DNA from: Novosphingobium sp. SG751A
GTDB lineage: Bacteria; Pseudomonadota; Alphaproteobacteria; Sphingomonadales; Sphingomonadaceae
DNA: 64,000 nucleotides
Direction: 5' to 3'
Assembly: GCF_013149295.1 (NCBI RefSeq)
Contig: NZ_JABGCB010000002.1
Coordinates: forward strand, 124,001-188,000
In this document: positions 9,377-16,928 of the stretch, piece by piece
Layout: each line of letters opens with the position of its first letter
How positions within the stretch are numbered: position 1 is the first letter of the stretch
Made by a program: the position numbers and the translations under genes
The notes under the pieces: generated by a model
Told to the model about the DNA's origin: nothing
The model's input: only the letters and a program-made list of their open reading frames with translations
Databases searched by the model: none

Positions 9377-10189
9377 ATGTGGCCTGCCAATGTGCTGTTC
9401 ATCGGCTGCGGCAATATGGGCGGGGCGATGCTGGCCGGATGGCTGCGCGGCGGCGTGGCGGCCGAGCGTTTCACCGTTTACGATCCTTTTCTTGAGGCTG
9501 CGCCAGAGGGCGTTGAACTGCTGCGTGAATTGCCGGGAGGGCGGGTGTTCGACCTGCTGATTCTGGGTGTTAAGCCGCAGATGCTTGATGGTGTGGCGGG
9601 CGCGCTGACGGCGCTGGCCGGGCGCGATACCGTGGTGCTGTCCATGCTGGCGGGCGTGGAAATGGCCAGCCTGTCGCTGCGCTTTCCCGATGCGCGTGGG
9701 CTGGTGCGGGTGATGCCCAACCTTTCGGCGGCGCTGGGCAAATCGCCGATGGGCGTGGCGGCGATGGGGCTGGATCATGAGGCGCGCGAATGCGTGATGG
9801 CATGGCTGGCCCCGCTGGGCACGCCCGAATGGGTGGATGAGAGCCTGTTTGATGCGGTGACGGCGCTGGCGGGTTCGGGTCCGGCCTATGTCTATCGCTT
9901 TATCGACGCGCTGGCGCAGGGCGGCGCGGCGCTGGGGCTTGATCCGGAACAGTCGCTGCGTCTGGCGTTGGCCACGGTGGATGGGGCGGCGGCTTTGGCC
10001 TCGGCATCCGATGTGGGGCCGGGCGAATTGGCGCGGCGTGTGTCTTCGCCGGGCGGATCGACGCTGGCGGGTCTGTCGGTGCTGGATGCGGGCGATGCGC
10101 TTGGCGCGCTGGTGCTGGGCACGCTGAGCGCGGCGCGGGACCGGAACGTGGAGCTGGGCGCGATGGCGCGGGCGGCGGAGAAGAAGTGA
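9377..10189 (+). CDS. proC: Pyrroline-5-carboxylate reductase
   Basis: ProC reduces 1-pyrroline-5-carboxylate to proline with NAD(P)H, the last step of proline synthesis. The 270-residue protein has the Rossmann motif FIGCGNMGGAM at residues 7-17, LGVKPQML near 64, VRVMPNLSA near 112, and the C-terminal signature ALAGSGPAYVYRFIDAL followed by VSSPGGSTLAGL. ATG 9377 gives a normal N-terminus (MWPANVLFIGCG); a GTG at 9371 is an alternative. The stop codon lies inside the first hairpin of a composite repeat at 10186. The other proline gene in the window, proB, is 4 kb downstream on the other strand. Confidence 0.95.
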   Translation: MWPANVLFIGCGNMGGAMLAGWLRGGVAAERFTVYDPFLEAAPEGVELLRELPGGRVFDLLILGVKPQMLDGVAGALTALAGRDTVVLSMLAGVEMASLSLRFPDARGLVRVMPNLSAALGKSPMGVAAMGLDHEARECVMAWLAPLGTPEWVDESLFDAVTALAGSGPAYVYRFIDALAQGGAALGLDPEQSLRLALATVDGAAALASASDVGPGELARRVSSPGGSTLAGLSVLDAGDALGALVLGTLSAARDRNVELGAMARAAEKK

Positions 10190-10396
10190 GGGACTCGTCC
10201 CTCACGCTCTCGTTACTGCCTGCGTAGCGTCTCTGATTCGGCGTCAGGTGTCGGGCGCGATGTCTGAAATGGCGGTTTTTGCCTGACATTGCCGCGCCGC
10301 AGGCATTTCAATTCTTCAGGCGTACCCTTGCAAACCACCCGCCACCCCAAAATTGGGATTGCAAAGGGACGAGCCCCTTTGCCCGCCGGAGGCATT
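10186..10396. repeat. Composite intergenic repeat, copy 1
   Basis: The element starts with a perfect 9-bp hairpin (GTGAGGGAC tc GTCCCTCAC, 10186-10205) that includes the proC stop. It continues with the shared CGTTACTG..TGCGTAGCG block, a right-arm-only copy of the central GCGCCGCAGGC module, AATTGGGATTG, a second hairpin (GCAAAGGG..CCCTTTGC) and the terminal CCGCCGGAGGCA. The same blocks recur at 30131, 38349, 41461 and 55651, and the outer hairpin alone at 24835. The rest of the gap to 10557 is AT-richer, shows no ORF and probably holds the promoter of the next gene. Confidence 0.85.
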
Positions 10397-10557
10397 TCCA
10401 AGGCGCCCACCGATGGCAAATTTTACACTTTTTGCCCCAGAGCAACACTTTGATACCAAATTTAGCCCATACCCCGCTTGAAAGCCGGGGGCATAGGGGC
10501 GATATTCCCTTTATGCGCCGCAGGTTTTGCTGATTGGCGCTTTATGGAGTGAATGAC

Positions 10558-11301
10558 ATGGCCATCTGGAATGACCCCCAGCCCACGCAGACGGGCTTCG
10601 GCGCGTCTTCGAGGATGAATGCTGGGTATGTTGACGCAGCCGCCCTCGATACGGGCCTGCGCAAATATATGCTGTCGATTTACAATTACATGACTTCGGC
10701 CGTGCTGCTTTCGGGCATTGTCGCGCTGTTGTTCGTGCAGAGCGGGCTGGCCGCGCAGGTGTTTGTGACACCGCTGCGCTGGCTGGTGGTGCTGGCGCCT
10801 CTGGGTTTTGTTTTCGCGATGAGCGCGGGCATGAGCCGGATGCAGAGCAGCACGCTCAAGGCCTGTTTCTGGGGCTTTGCGGTGGCGATGGGTCTGTCGA
10901 TCTCGTCGATCTTTCTGGTTTACACCGGGGCGTCTATCGCGCTGACCTTCTTTGCCACGGCCGGTTCCTTCGCGGGCCTGAGCCTTGTGGGCTACACCAC
11001 CAAGAAGAACCTGTCGGGCATGGGCAGCTTTCTGATCATGGGCCTGTTCGGCCTGATCATCGCCTCGCTGATCTCGATGTTCTTCCACGTGCCGGGCATG
11101 GCTTTTGCGATCTCGGTGCTGGGCGTGCTGATCTTTGCGGGTCTGACCGCCTATGACACCCAGCAGCTCAAGATGAGCTATGTGCAGGTTGCGGGTACGC
11201 CCTATGCCGAGCGCGTGGCGATCATGGGCGCGCTGACGCTGTATCTCGACTTTATCAACATGTTCCAGTTCCTGCTCAGCTTTCTGGGTGACCGCCGCTA
11301 A
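10558..11301 (+). CDS. Bax inhibitor-1/YccA-family integral membrane protein
   Basis: The 247-residue protein has about seven hydrophobic segments between residues 40 and 245, and the family C-terminus (GVLIFAGLTAYDTQQLKMSY, then IMGALTLYLDFINMFQFLLSFLGDRR) with the characteristic aspartates of the BI-1 pore region. BI-1 homologues are inner-membrane proteins linked to calcium leak or protein quality control; the exact role here is unknown. The start at ATG 10558 has a good ribosome-binding site (GGAG, eight bases upstream). An in-frame codon at 10534 would add eight residues lacking such a site. Confidence 0.9.
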   Translation: MAIWNDPQPTQTGFGASSRMNAGYVDAAALDTGLRKYMLSIYNYMTSAVLLSGIVALLFVQSGLAAQVFVTPLRWLVVLAPLGFVFAMSAGMSRMQSSTLKACFWGFAVAMGLSISSIFLVYTGASIALTFFATAGSFAGLSLVGYTTKKNLSGMGSFLIMGLFGLIIASLISMFFHVPGMAFAISVLGVLIFAGLTAYDTQQLKMSYVQVAGTPYAERVAIMGALTLYLDFINMFQFLLSFLGDRR

Positions 11302-11453
11302 ACGGCAGGCTCCGAAAGGCTCGAAAGACGGGCGGACTATCGTGTCCGGGGTGCCATTTGGCGCCTCGGGCATTTTCTTTGCATCCCGTATCGGTTAAAC
11401 AGGCGCGACAGGGCGCCGCGCTATGGGACGCGGTGTGTAGAATGAGGTGGCAG

Positions 11454-12140
11454 GTGAATCGTATCCGGTTGGCATTGATGGGTCTGGGTCTGGCCGTTCT
11501 GGGGGCCTGCGCTGCGCCTCCCCCGCCGCCTCCGCCGCCGCCTCCGCCCCCGCCGCCGCCCAAGGTGGTGGTGATTCCGCCCCGGCCGCGCGCGCCTTTG
11601 GGGGCCGCGGGCAATGTGGCGATTCCGGCAATCGGGGCCGATGGCGTGCGCCACACGATCCTGGTCGATTCGGTCGATGCGCAGCTGGTGTGGAATTTGC
11701 GCGCGGCCTATAATGTTGCCGCGCTCAACTGCAACGGTCCGGCCTATGTCGAGATTGCCGACAATTACCGCGCCTTCCTGAAAAGCCATGCCAAGCCGCT
11801 GGCCCGCGCCAATGCGGGCGTGGATGCCACGTTCAAGGCCAAGTATGGCGCCAAGGATTTCATCCGCACCCGCGAAACCTATATGACGCAGGTCTATAAT
11901 TACTTCGCCTATCCGCCCACGTTGACCCATTTCTGCGATGCCGCTCTGGTCATGAGCCGCGAGAGCGCGGGCGTGAAAGCGGCCGATCTGCCCGATTTTT
12001 CCAAGCGCAGCTTTGCCAACTTTGCGCGGGTCTATGAGGATTTCTATCGCGCCTATGAGACCTACCGGGTCGAACTGGCCGAATGGGAAGCCAAGTATGG
12101 CACGCCGGGCGCGCCCCAGCAGCCCGCCGGCACCCAGTAA
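11454..12140 (+). CDS. Predicted lipoprotein with polyproline stretch
   Basis: This is a protein of about 228 residues, not recognised as a named family. The N-terminus is a lipoprotein signal peptide (RIRLALMGLGLAVLGAC) with lipobox LGAC. Two residues after the cysteine comes an uninterrupted run of 15 prolines, then KVVVIPPRPRAPLG. The remainder is a mostly helical soluble domain rich in Tyr and Phe (YMTQVYNYFAYPP, FARVYEDFYRAYETYRVELAEWEAKYG). It should sit in the cell envelope. GTG 11454 has AGGTGG upstream; ATG 11442 is an alternative start. Translation of the proline run would be expected to depend on EF-P. Confidence 0.75.
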   Translation: MNRIRLALMGLGLAVLGACAAPPPPPPPPPPPPPPPKVVVIPPRPRAPLGAAGNVAIPAIGADGVRHTILVDSVDAQLVWNLRAAYNVAALNCNGPAYVEIADNYRAFLKSHAKPLARANAGVDATFKAKYGAKDFIRTRETYMTQVYNYFAYPPTLTHFCDAALVMSRESAGVKAADLPDFSKRSFANFARVYEDFYRAYETYRVELAEWEAKYGTPGAPQQPAGTQ

Positions 12141-12185
12141 ACCGGGCAAGGGAAGGGGAAGCGCGGCGCGGAGAAATCCATGGCC

Positions 12186-12213
12186 GGAAAATTTCATCGG
12201 ATATGAAATTTCC
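12186..12213. other. AT-rich inverted repeat upstream of the tRNA gene
   Basis: GGAAAATTTCAT and ATGAAATTTCC flank a short CGGAT spacer, giving a stem of about 11 bp between the lipoprotein gene and the tRNA. It could end the upstream transcript or be part of the tRNA promoter region; there is no T-run. Confidence 0.35.
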
Positions 12214-12288
12214 GCTTCCCACCCCGAAAAGCATTCGCTAAGGGGACGCCTCCCAAGGGGAATTTCTCCTAAGGATTTGCACTGGAAC

Positions 12289-12364
<76 letters not shown>

Positions 12365-12378
12365 GATGCAGGGTTTAA

Positions 12379-12421
12379 GCGAAATGGGCCGTCGGCTTTG
12401 GTGCCAGACGGCCCTTTTCGC
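12379..12421 (+). terminator. Terminator of the tRNA-Ala gene
   Basis: GCGAAATGGGCCGTC pairs with GACGGCCCTTTTCGC (one mismatch) around a 13-nt loop, giving a long stem with a T4 run inside the 3' arm. It separates the tRNA from obgE, whose ATG is 40 bases further on. Confidence 0.8.
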
Positions 12422-12460
12422 ATTGAAATTTCACATGTTGTTTACGCCGGAAACCGTCTC

Positions 12461-13537
12461 ATGCATTTTCTCGACCAGGCCAAGATCTTCGTCCGTTCAG
12501 GCAGCGGTGGCGGCGGTGCGGTCAGCTTTCGCCGCGAAAAGTATGAGGAATATGGCGGCCCCAACGGCGGCAATGGCGGCAAGGGCGGCGACATCATTTT
12601 CGAAGCGGTGCCGGGCCTCAACACGCTGATCGATTTCCGCTATACTCAGCATTTCAAGGCCCAGCGCGGCGGCGGCGGCGCGGGCAGCAACCGCACCGGC
12701 GCGGGCGGCGAGGATCTGGTCATCAAGGTGCCGGTGGGCACGCAGATCCTTGACGATACCCGCGAGACGGTGCTGCTGGATATGACGTATGCCGGCCAGC
12801 GCGAGGTGTTCCTGCGCGGCGGCGATGGGGGGCGGGGCAATGCCTCGTACAAGTCCTCGACCAACCGCGCCCCGCGCCAGCATGGTCCGGGCTGGCCGGG
12901 CGAGGAAATGTATGTCTGGCTGCGGCTCAAGCTGCTGGCGGATGTGGGGCTGCTGGGCCTGCCCAATGCGGGCAAATCGACCTTCATCAACGCCGTGTCG
13001 AACACCAATGCCAAGGTCGGCGCTTATGCCTTCACCACCTTGCGCCCGCAATTGGGCGTGGTGCGGCACAAGAATCGCGAATTCGTGTTGGCCGATATTC
13101 CCGGTCTGATCGCGGGCGCGGCCGAGGGCGCGGGGATCGGCGATCGCTTTCTGGGCCATGTCGAGCGTTGCCGCGTACTGATCCATCTGATCGATATTGC
13201 CGGGGTTGATAAGGACGGCAAACCTGTCGAACCGGTAGAGGCGATGCATATCGTCGAGGACGAACTGGAAGCTTACGGCGCTGGTCTGGACGAGAAGGCG
13301 CGTCTGGTCGTGCTCAACAAGATCGATCAGGCCGATGACGAGCTGGTCGCGGCCTATCGCGAGGAATTGCTCGAAGCGGGTGCTGATGAAGTTTTCGCCA
13401 TTTCGGGCGTCAGCGGTGCGGGCATCGACAAGCTGCTCGACGCGGTGATTTCCTATCTGCCCGCCGCAACCATCACCGAACGCCCAGTGGGCGAGCGCGA
13501 AGAGATCGACGACACGCCCTGGTCGCCTTTGGGGTAA
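12461..13537 (+). CDS. obgE: GTPase ObgE/CgtA
   Basis: Obg is an essential ribosome-associated GTPase linked to 50S assembly and stress control. The 358-residue protein has the glycine-rich Obg fold at the N-terminus (MHFLDQAKIFVRSGSGGGG, then GGNGGKGGDIIFE), a G domain with G1 GLPNAGKST near 168, G3 DIPGLI near 212 and G4 NKID near 287, and ends after the G domain without the extra C-terminal domain of some homologues. ATG 12461 was chosen because it starts exactly at the conserved MHFLDQAKI; upstream in-frame codons read through the tRNA terminator. Confidence 0.96.
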   Translation: MHFLDQAKIFVRSGSGGGGAVSFRREKYEEYGGPNGGNGGKGGDIIFEAVPGLNTLIDFRYTQHFKAQRGGGGAGSNRTGAGGEDLVIKVPVGTQILDDTRETVLLDMTYAGQREVFLRGGDGGRGNASYKSSTNRAPRQHGPGWPGEEMYVWLRLKLLADVGLLGLPNAGKSTFINAVSNTNAKVGAYAFTTLRPQLGVVRHKNREFVLADIPGLIAGAAEGAGIGDRFLGHVERCRVLIHLIDIAGVDKDGKPVEPVEAMHIVEDELEAYGAGLDEKARLVVLNKIDQADDELVAAYREELLEAGADEVFAISGVSGAGIDKLLDAVISYLPAATITERPVGEREEIDDTPWSPLG

Positions 13538-13567
13538 GGTCACCTTTGAGGTAATTGAGGCCCGAAA

Positions 13568-13590
13568 GGGCTGGCCGTTAAAGCCAGCCC
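13568..13590. terminator. Hairpin between convergent obgE and SDR gene
   Basis: GGGCTGGC-CGTTAAA-GCCAGCCC forms an 8-bp GC stem with a 7-nt loop that contains the SDR stop codon. It probably stops transcription from both sides. No clear T-run follows. Confidence 0.55.
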
Positions 13591-14504
13591 TCGCGCCGAT
13601 ACCATTCTGCCGTTCCCGTCAGTCCGCCGCGCGTTTCGATCAAGGCGCGCCACAATTCGGGCGGCGGCGCGGCCTCGGGGCTGACCACCCAGTCGGGATG
13701 AGTCATATAGCCCACACGGTCGGGCGTCAGCTTGGCTCGGCTCCCACGCAGCATTCCATCGATCCGCGCGCCCAGCCGCAAAAAGCCGGGCCTCAGCGAA
13801 ATCACCCAAGGCCGCTTGCCCAGCGCCGCGCCGATCGCGCGGGCCATATCAACATGGCTCCATCCCCCGGGTACGCCATCGTCCGGCTCGAACGTATGGC
13901 CATTGACCGCCATACTGCGCGGAATCAGCGCAAGCAGCAGCCGGGCCAGATCCTCGACATGGATCATGCTGGCGCGGCCCCCGGCGGGCACGGGCACCAC
14001 GCCCCATTTGGCCGCGCGGAACAGCTCGAACATTTCGGCGTCGCGCGGGCCATAGACGGCGGGCGGGCGGACGATCGTCCAGTCCAGCCCGCTGGCCTTG
14101 ACCAGCATTTCGGCCCGCGCCTTGCTGGCGCCATAGGCCGACAGGTCGGGCTCGCGCGCCGAAAGCGACGAGACGAAGATGAAGCGCGGCACGCCTGCGG
14201 CGCGCGCGGCCTCGATCATGTTCATCGTCCCAAGGACATTCGCGCGCTCGAATTCCTGCGGATCGGCGGCGTTGACGAGGCCCGCGACATGGATCACCGC
14301 TTCGGTCCCGCGCACCAGAGCGTCCAGAGCGCCACGGGTGGACAGGTCGCCCGCCACCCATGCCACATGGTCCTGCGGCGCCTGCGCACGGCGGGCCAGC
14401 GCCTGAACCGCAATCCCGCGCGAACGGGCCAGTTCCAGCACCATCTGTCCCACAAAACCCGTGCCGCCGGTCAGCGCGATCAGCGCTCGATCCTTGCGCA
14501 CCAT
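13578..14504 (-). CDS. NAD(P)-dependent epimerase/dehydratase (atypical or extended SDR)
   Basis: The 308-residue protein starts with the Rossmann motif ALTGGTGFVGQMV (about 9-21), has VIHVAGLVN near 75, the catalytic YGASKARAE (Tyr-x3-Lys) near 130, and an IVRPPAVYGPRD motif near 150, all typical of extended SDRs related to complex I subunit NDUFA9-like or nucleoside-sugar epimerases. The substrate cannot be told. ATG 14504 overlaps the proB stop by one base, so it is translated as the second gene of a proB operon. An upstream extension to 14606 would lie wholly within proB in another frame. Confidence 0.88.
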   Translation of the reverse strand: MVRKDRALIALTGGTGFVGQMVLELARSRGIAVQALARRAQAPQDHVAWVAGDLSTRGALDALVRGTEAVIHVAGLVNAADPQEFERANVLGTMNMIEAARAAGVPRFIFVSSLSAREPDLSAYGASKARAEMLVKASGLDWTIVRPPAVYGPRDAEMFELFRAAKWGVVPVPAGGRASMIHVEDLARLLLALIPRSMAVNGHTFEPDDGVPGGWSHVDMARAIGAALGKRPWVISLRPGFLRLGARIDGMLRGSRAKLTPDRVGYMTHPDWVVSPEAAPPPELWRALIETRGGLTGTAEWYRREGWL

Positions 14505-15637
14505 CAGACCATCACCAGCTGATCGCGGTGGACCACGGCGGGGCGGGGGGCATAGCCTAGGATTTCGGCATGATCGGCCGACTGACGCCCCATCAGCGAG
14601 GCGCATTCGCCCGCGTCATATTCGACCAGCCCATGCGCCAGCACTGCGCCCGCATCATCGCGGATGGTCACCGCATCGCCGCGCGTGAAATGGCCATCGA
14701 CCGCCGTGATCCCGGCGGCCAGCAGGCTGGCCCCTCCGCGCAGGGCCTTGACCGCGCCCGCATCCACGGTCAGCGAGCCTTTGAGCCGCAGCCGTCCGCC
14801 CAGCCATGCCTTGCGCGCAGGCTTGCGCGAGCGGGGGAGGAACAGCGTGCCCACGCCCTGTTCCATGATCCGGCGCAGCGGGCTTTCCACCGTGCCGTTG
14901 CCGATGACCAGCGCGATGCCCGCCATTTCGGCGATTTCCACCGCCTGCAATTTCGAGATCATGCCGCCCGAACCCATGCCGCTGCCCGAAAGGGGGCTGG
15001 CCATGGCTCGGATCTCCGGCGTGATGCCCTTGACGAGAGGGAGCAATTGCGCGCCCGGCTCGCGCGGGTGGCGATCATAAAGTCCGTCGATATCGGAGAG
15101 CAGCAGCACCGCATCGGCGCGCGCGGCCTGCGCCACACGGGCGGCAAGGCGGTCATTGTCGCCAAAGCGGATTTCCTGCGTGGCGACCGAATCGTTTTCA
15201 TTGATGACCGGCACCGCGCCCGCGTCCAGCAGGCGCGTCAGCGTGGCCGTGGCGTTCAGATACCGGCGGCGATCCTCCAGATCCTCCAGCGTGAGCAGCA
15301 ATTGCGCGGCCGTCAGACCATGCGCGCCCAACAGTTCGGCCCACAGGCCCGACAGCGCGATCTGGCCCACCGCAGCGGCGGCCTGGGCATCGGCCAGCGA
15401 CCCGCGCCCGCCCTTTTCCAGCCCCAGCCGCCGCGCCCCCAGCGCAATCGCGCCCGAGGACACCACGATCACATCTTGACCGCGTGCCTTGGCCGCGGCG
15501 ATTTCCGACACCAGCGCGGTCAGCCATTCGCGCCGCGCGCCTGCATCATCAACCAGCAGGGATGAGCCCACTTTGAGCACAAGGCGAGGGGTCAGCGCGG
15601 GATCGGCAAGGTCGGAGAGCTGGGCTATTAAAGACAT
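14504..15637 (-). CDS. proB: Glutamate 5-kinase
   Basis: ProB phosphorylates glutamate at the gamma-carboxyl in the first step of proline synthesis. The 377-residue protein has the amino-acid-kinase domain with VLKVGSSLLV near residue 20, VSSGAIALGARRLGL near 60, VINENDSVATQEIRFGDND near 142 and GSGMGSGGMISK near 218. A C-terminal PUA domain (about 275-365, RGDAVTIRDDAG) is the usual ProB addition. It is transcribed leftward with the downstream SDR gene, convergent to obgE. The neighbouring obgE is a common partner of proB in bacteria, but here they face each other. Confidence 0.95.
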   Translation of the reverse strand: MSLIAQLSDLADPALTPRLVLKVGSSLLVDDAGARREWLTALVSEIAAAKARGQDVIVVSSGAIALGARRLGLEKGGRGSLADAQAAAAVGQIALSGLWAELLGAHGLTAAQLLLTLEDLEDRRRYLNATATLTRLLDAGAVPVINENDSVATQEIRFGDNDRLAARVAQAARADAVLLLSDIDGLYDRHPREPGAQLLPLVKGITPEIRAMASPLSGSGMGSGGMISKLQAVEIAEMAGIALVIGNGTVESPLRRIMEQGVGTLFLPRSRKPARKAWLGGRLRLKGSLTVDAGAVKALRGGASLLAAGITAVDGHFTRGDAVTIRDDAGAVLAHGLVEYDAGECASLMGRQSADHAEILGYAPRPAVVHRDQLVMV

Positions 15638-15657
15638 GGCGCCAGCGGATAGGGCAA

Positions 15658-15690
15658 AGCGGGCGGGGGAACAAGGCCCCGCCGCCCGCT
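15658..15690 (-). terminator. Hairpin at the end of the cys operon
   Basis: AGCGGGCGGGGG and CCCCGCCGCCCGCT form a strong GC stem just downstream of the cysH stop on the minus strand and just upstream of proB. A short TTTG follows on the minus strand, so it is a plausible terminator for the sulfur operon. Confidence 0.5.
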
Positions 15691-15700
15691 ATTGGTCCGG

Positions 15701-16489
15701 TTAAAACGCCGGTTCATACCCCGGCGGCAGGTCGCTGATATTGCTGGCGGCGCCCTCGACATGGATGCCGCATTCGGTCTTGTCCCAACCGCGCCAGCGG
15801 CCCGAGCGCGGGTCTTCGCCCGGCGCGACCTTGCTGGTGCAGGGCATGCAGCCGATCGAGGGATAACCCTGCGCCACCAGCGGATGGCGGGGCAGGTCAT
15901 GCTCGTCCATATAGGCCGACAGACGGCCTGCGTTCCAGTCGATCAGCGGGTTGATCTTGAGCCGCCCGGCCGCATCGGTGGTGTCCAGTTCAAAGATCGG
16001 CAGGCCCGCGCGGGTTTCGGCCTGAAACCCTTTGCGGCCTGTCACCGATGCGTCAAACCCGGCCAGAGCCTTGGCCAGCGGGATCACCTTGCGGATTTCG
16101 CAGCAGCCGTCCGGGTCATAGGACCAGCGCAGCCCGGCATCATCCTTCTTGGCCAGCACTTCGGCGTCCGGCGTCAGGTTGATGACGCCCGTCAGGCCCA
16201 GATGCGCGATCAGCGTGTCGCGATAGGCCAGCGTTTCGGGGAAATGCTTGCCGGTTTCGAGGAACAGCACCGGGGCGTCGGGCGCAATGCCCGACACCAG
16301 ATGGAGCAGCACCGCGCTTTCCGCGCCAAAGCTGGAAACCAGCGCGGCGCGGCCCGCCACGCCCTCGACCAGCACCGCGCGCAGCACATCCGCCGTGCTG
16401 GCATCGGCATAGCGGGTGTTAAGCCCGGCAACGTCTTTAGCGGTGAAGGCAGCCGAAGTGTCGATGCGGTCGATGGGGCGTGCGGCCAT
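15701..16489 (-). CDS. cysH: Adenylyl-sulfate (APS) reductase, thioredoxin-dependent
   Basis: The 262-residue protein is a PP-loop enzyme that reduces activated sulfate to sulfite. VSSFGAESAVLLHL near 52-65 is the substrate phosphate loop, LFLETGKHFPETLAYRD near 75 is diagnostic, and KINPLIDW and the C-terminal KTECGIH hold the catalytic cysteine. Cysteine pairs GCCEIRK near 130 and GCMPCTSK near 215 are the 4Fe-4S ligands found in APS-using rather than PAPS-using enzymes. It is the last gene of the leftward operon, one base after the DUF934 gene. Confidence 0.93.
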   Translation of the reverse strand: MAARPIDRIDTSAAFTAKDVAGLNTRYADASTADVLRAVLVEGVAGRAALVSSFGAESAVLLHLVSGIAPDAPVLFLETGKHFPETLAYRDTLIAHLGLTGVINLTPDAEVLAKKDDAGLRWSYDPDGCCEIRKVIPLAKALAGFDASVTGRKGFQAETRAGLPIFELDTTDAAGRLKINPLIDWNAGRLSAYMDEHDLPRHPLVAQGYPSIGCMPCTSKVAPGEDPRSGRWRGWDKTECGIHVEGAASNISDLPPGYEPAF

Positions 16490-16490
16490 G

Positions 16491-16928
16491 TTACAGACCG
16501 TGCCTTAAGGCCCAAATCGGCTTGCGACCATCGACCACAGTGGCCTGATAGACCTGCGGCCAGACCTTGAGCGCAGTTTCGGCCTGCGCCAGATCGAGCG
16601 GAGCGTTGGGCGCGATGGCGTCAAAGCCGCAGCGGTGCAGGTGGCTGAGCATATCGACGCCAATGTCGCCGCTGGCGCGCAGTTCGCCGGTATAGCCCGC
16701 CTCGCGCAGGATGCGGGCCGAGGAGAAGCCGCGCCCATCGGTGAAGGCGGGGAAGGTCACTTCAACCAGCGACAGGCGATCGAGATGGGGGATCAGCGCG
16801 CGCGCGTCCTCGCCCGGCTGGATCACCACGGCGGTGGCATTGGTGTCTTCGGCAAAGGCCGAGAGGGCGACGGTGGGGGCCGAAACGGCCTCTTCACCTT
16901 CGCGGAACAGGAACTGGACGTCAGCCAT
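16491..16928 (-). CDS. DUF934-family protein of the sulfite reductase operon
   Basis: This 145-residue protein (MADVQFLFREGEEA, then LVEVTFPAFTDGRGFSSARILREAGYTGELRASGDIG) matches the DUF934 family, which in alpha- and betaproteobacteria is regularly encoded between the sulfite reductase and APS/PAPS reductase genes. It has no known catalysis; a role as partner or electron-transfer helper of CysI is only inferred from context. Its start overlaps the end of cysI by eight bases and it ends one base before cysH. Confidence 0.9.
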   Translation of the reverse strand: MADVQFLFREGEEAVSAPTVALSAFAEDTNATAVVIQPGEDARALIPHLDRLSLVEVTFPAFTDGRGFSSARILREAGYTGELRASGDIGVDMLSHLHRCGFDAIAPNAPLDLAQAETALKVWPQVYQATVVDGRKPIWALRHGL

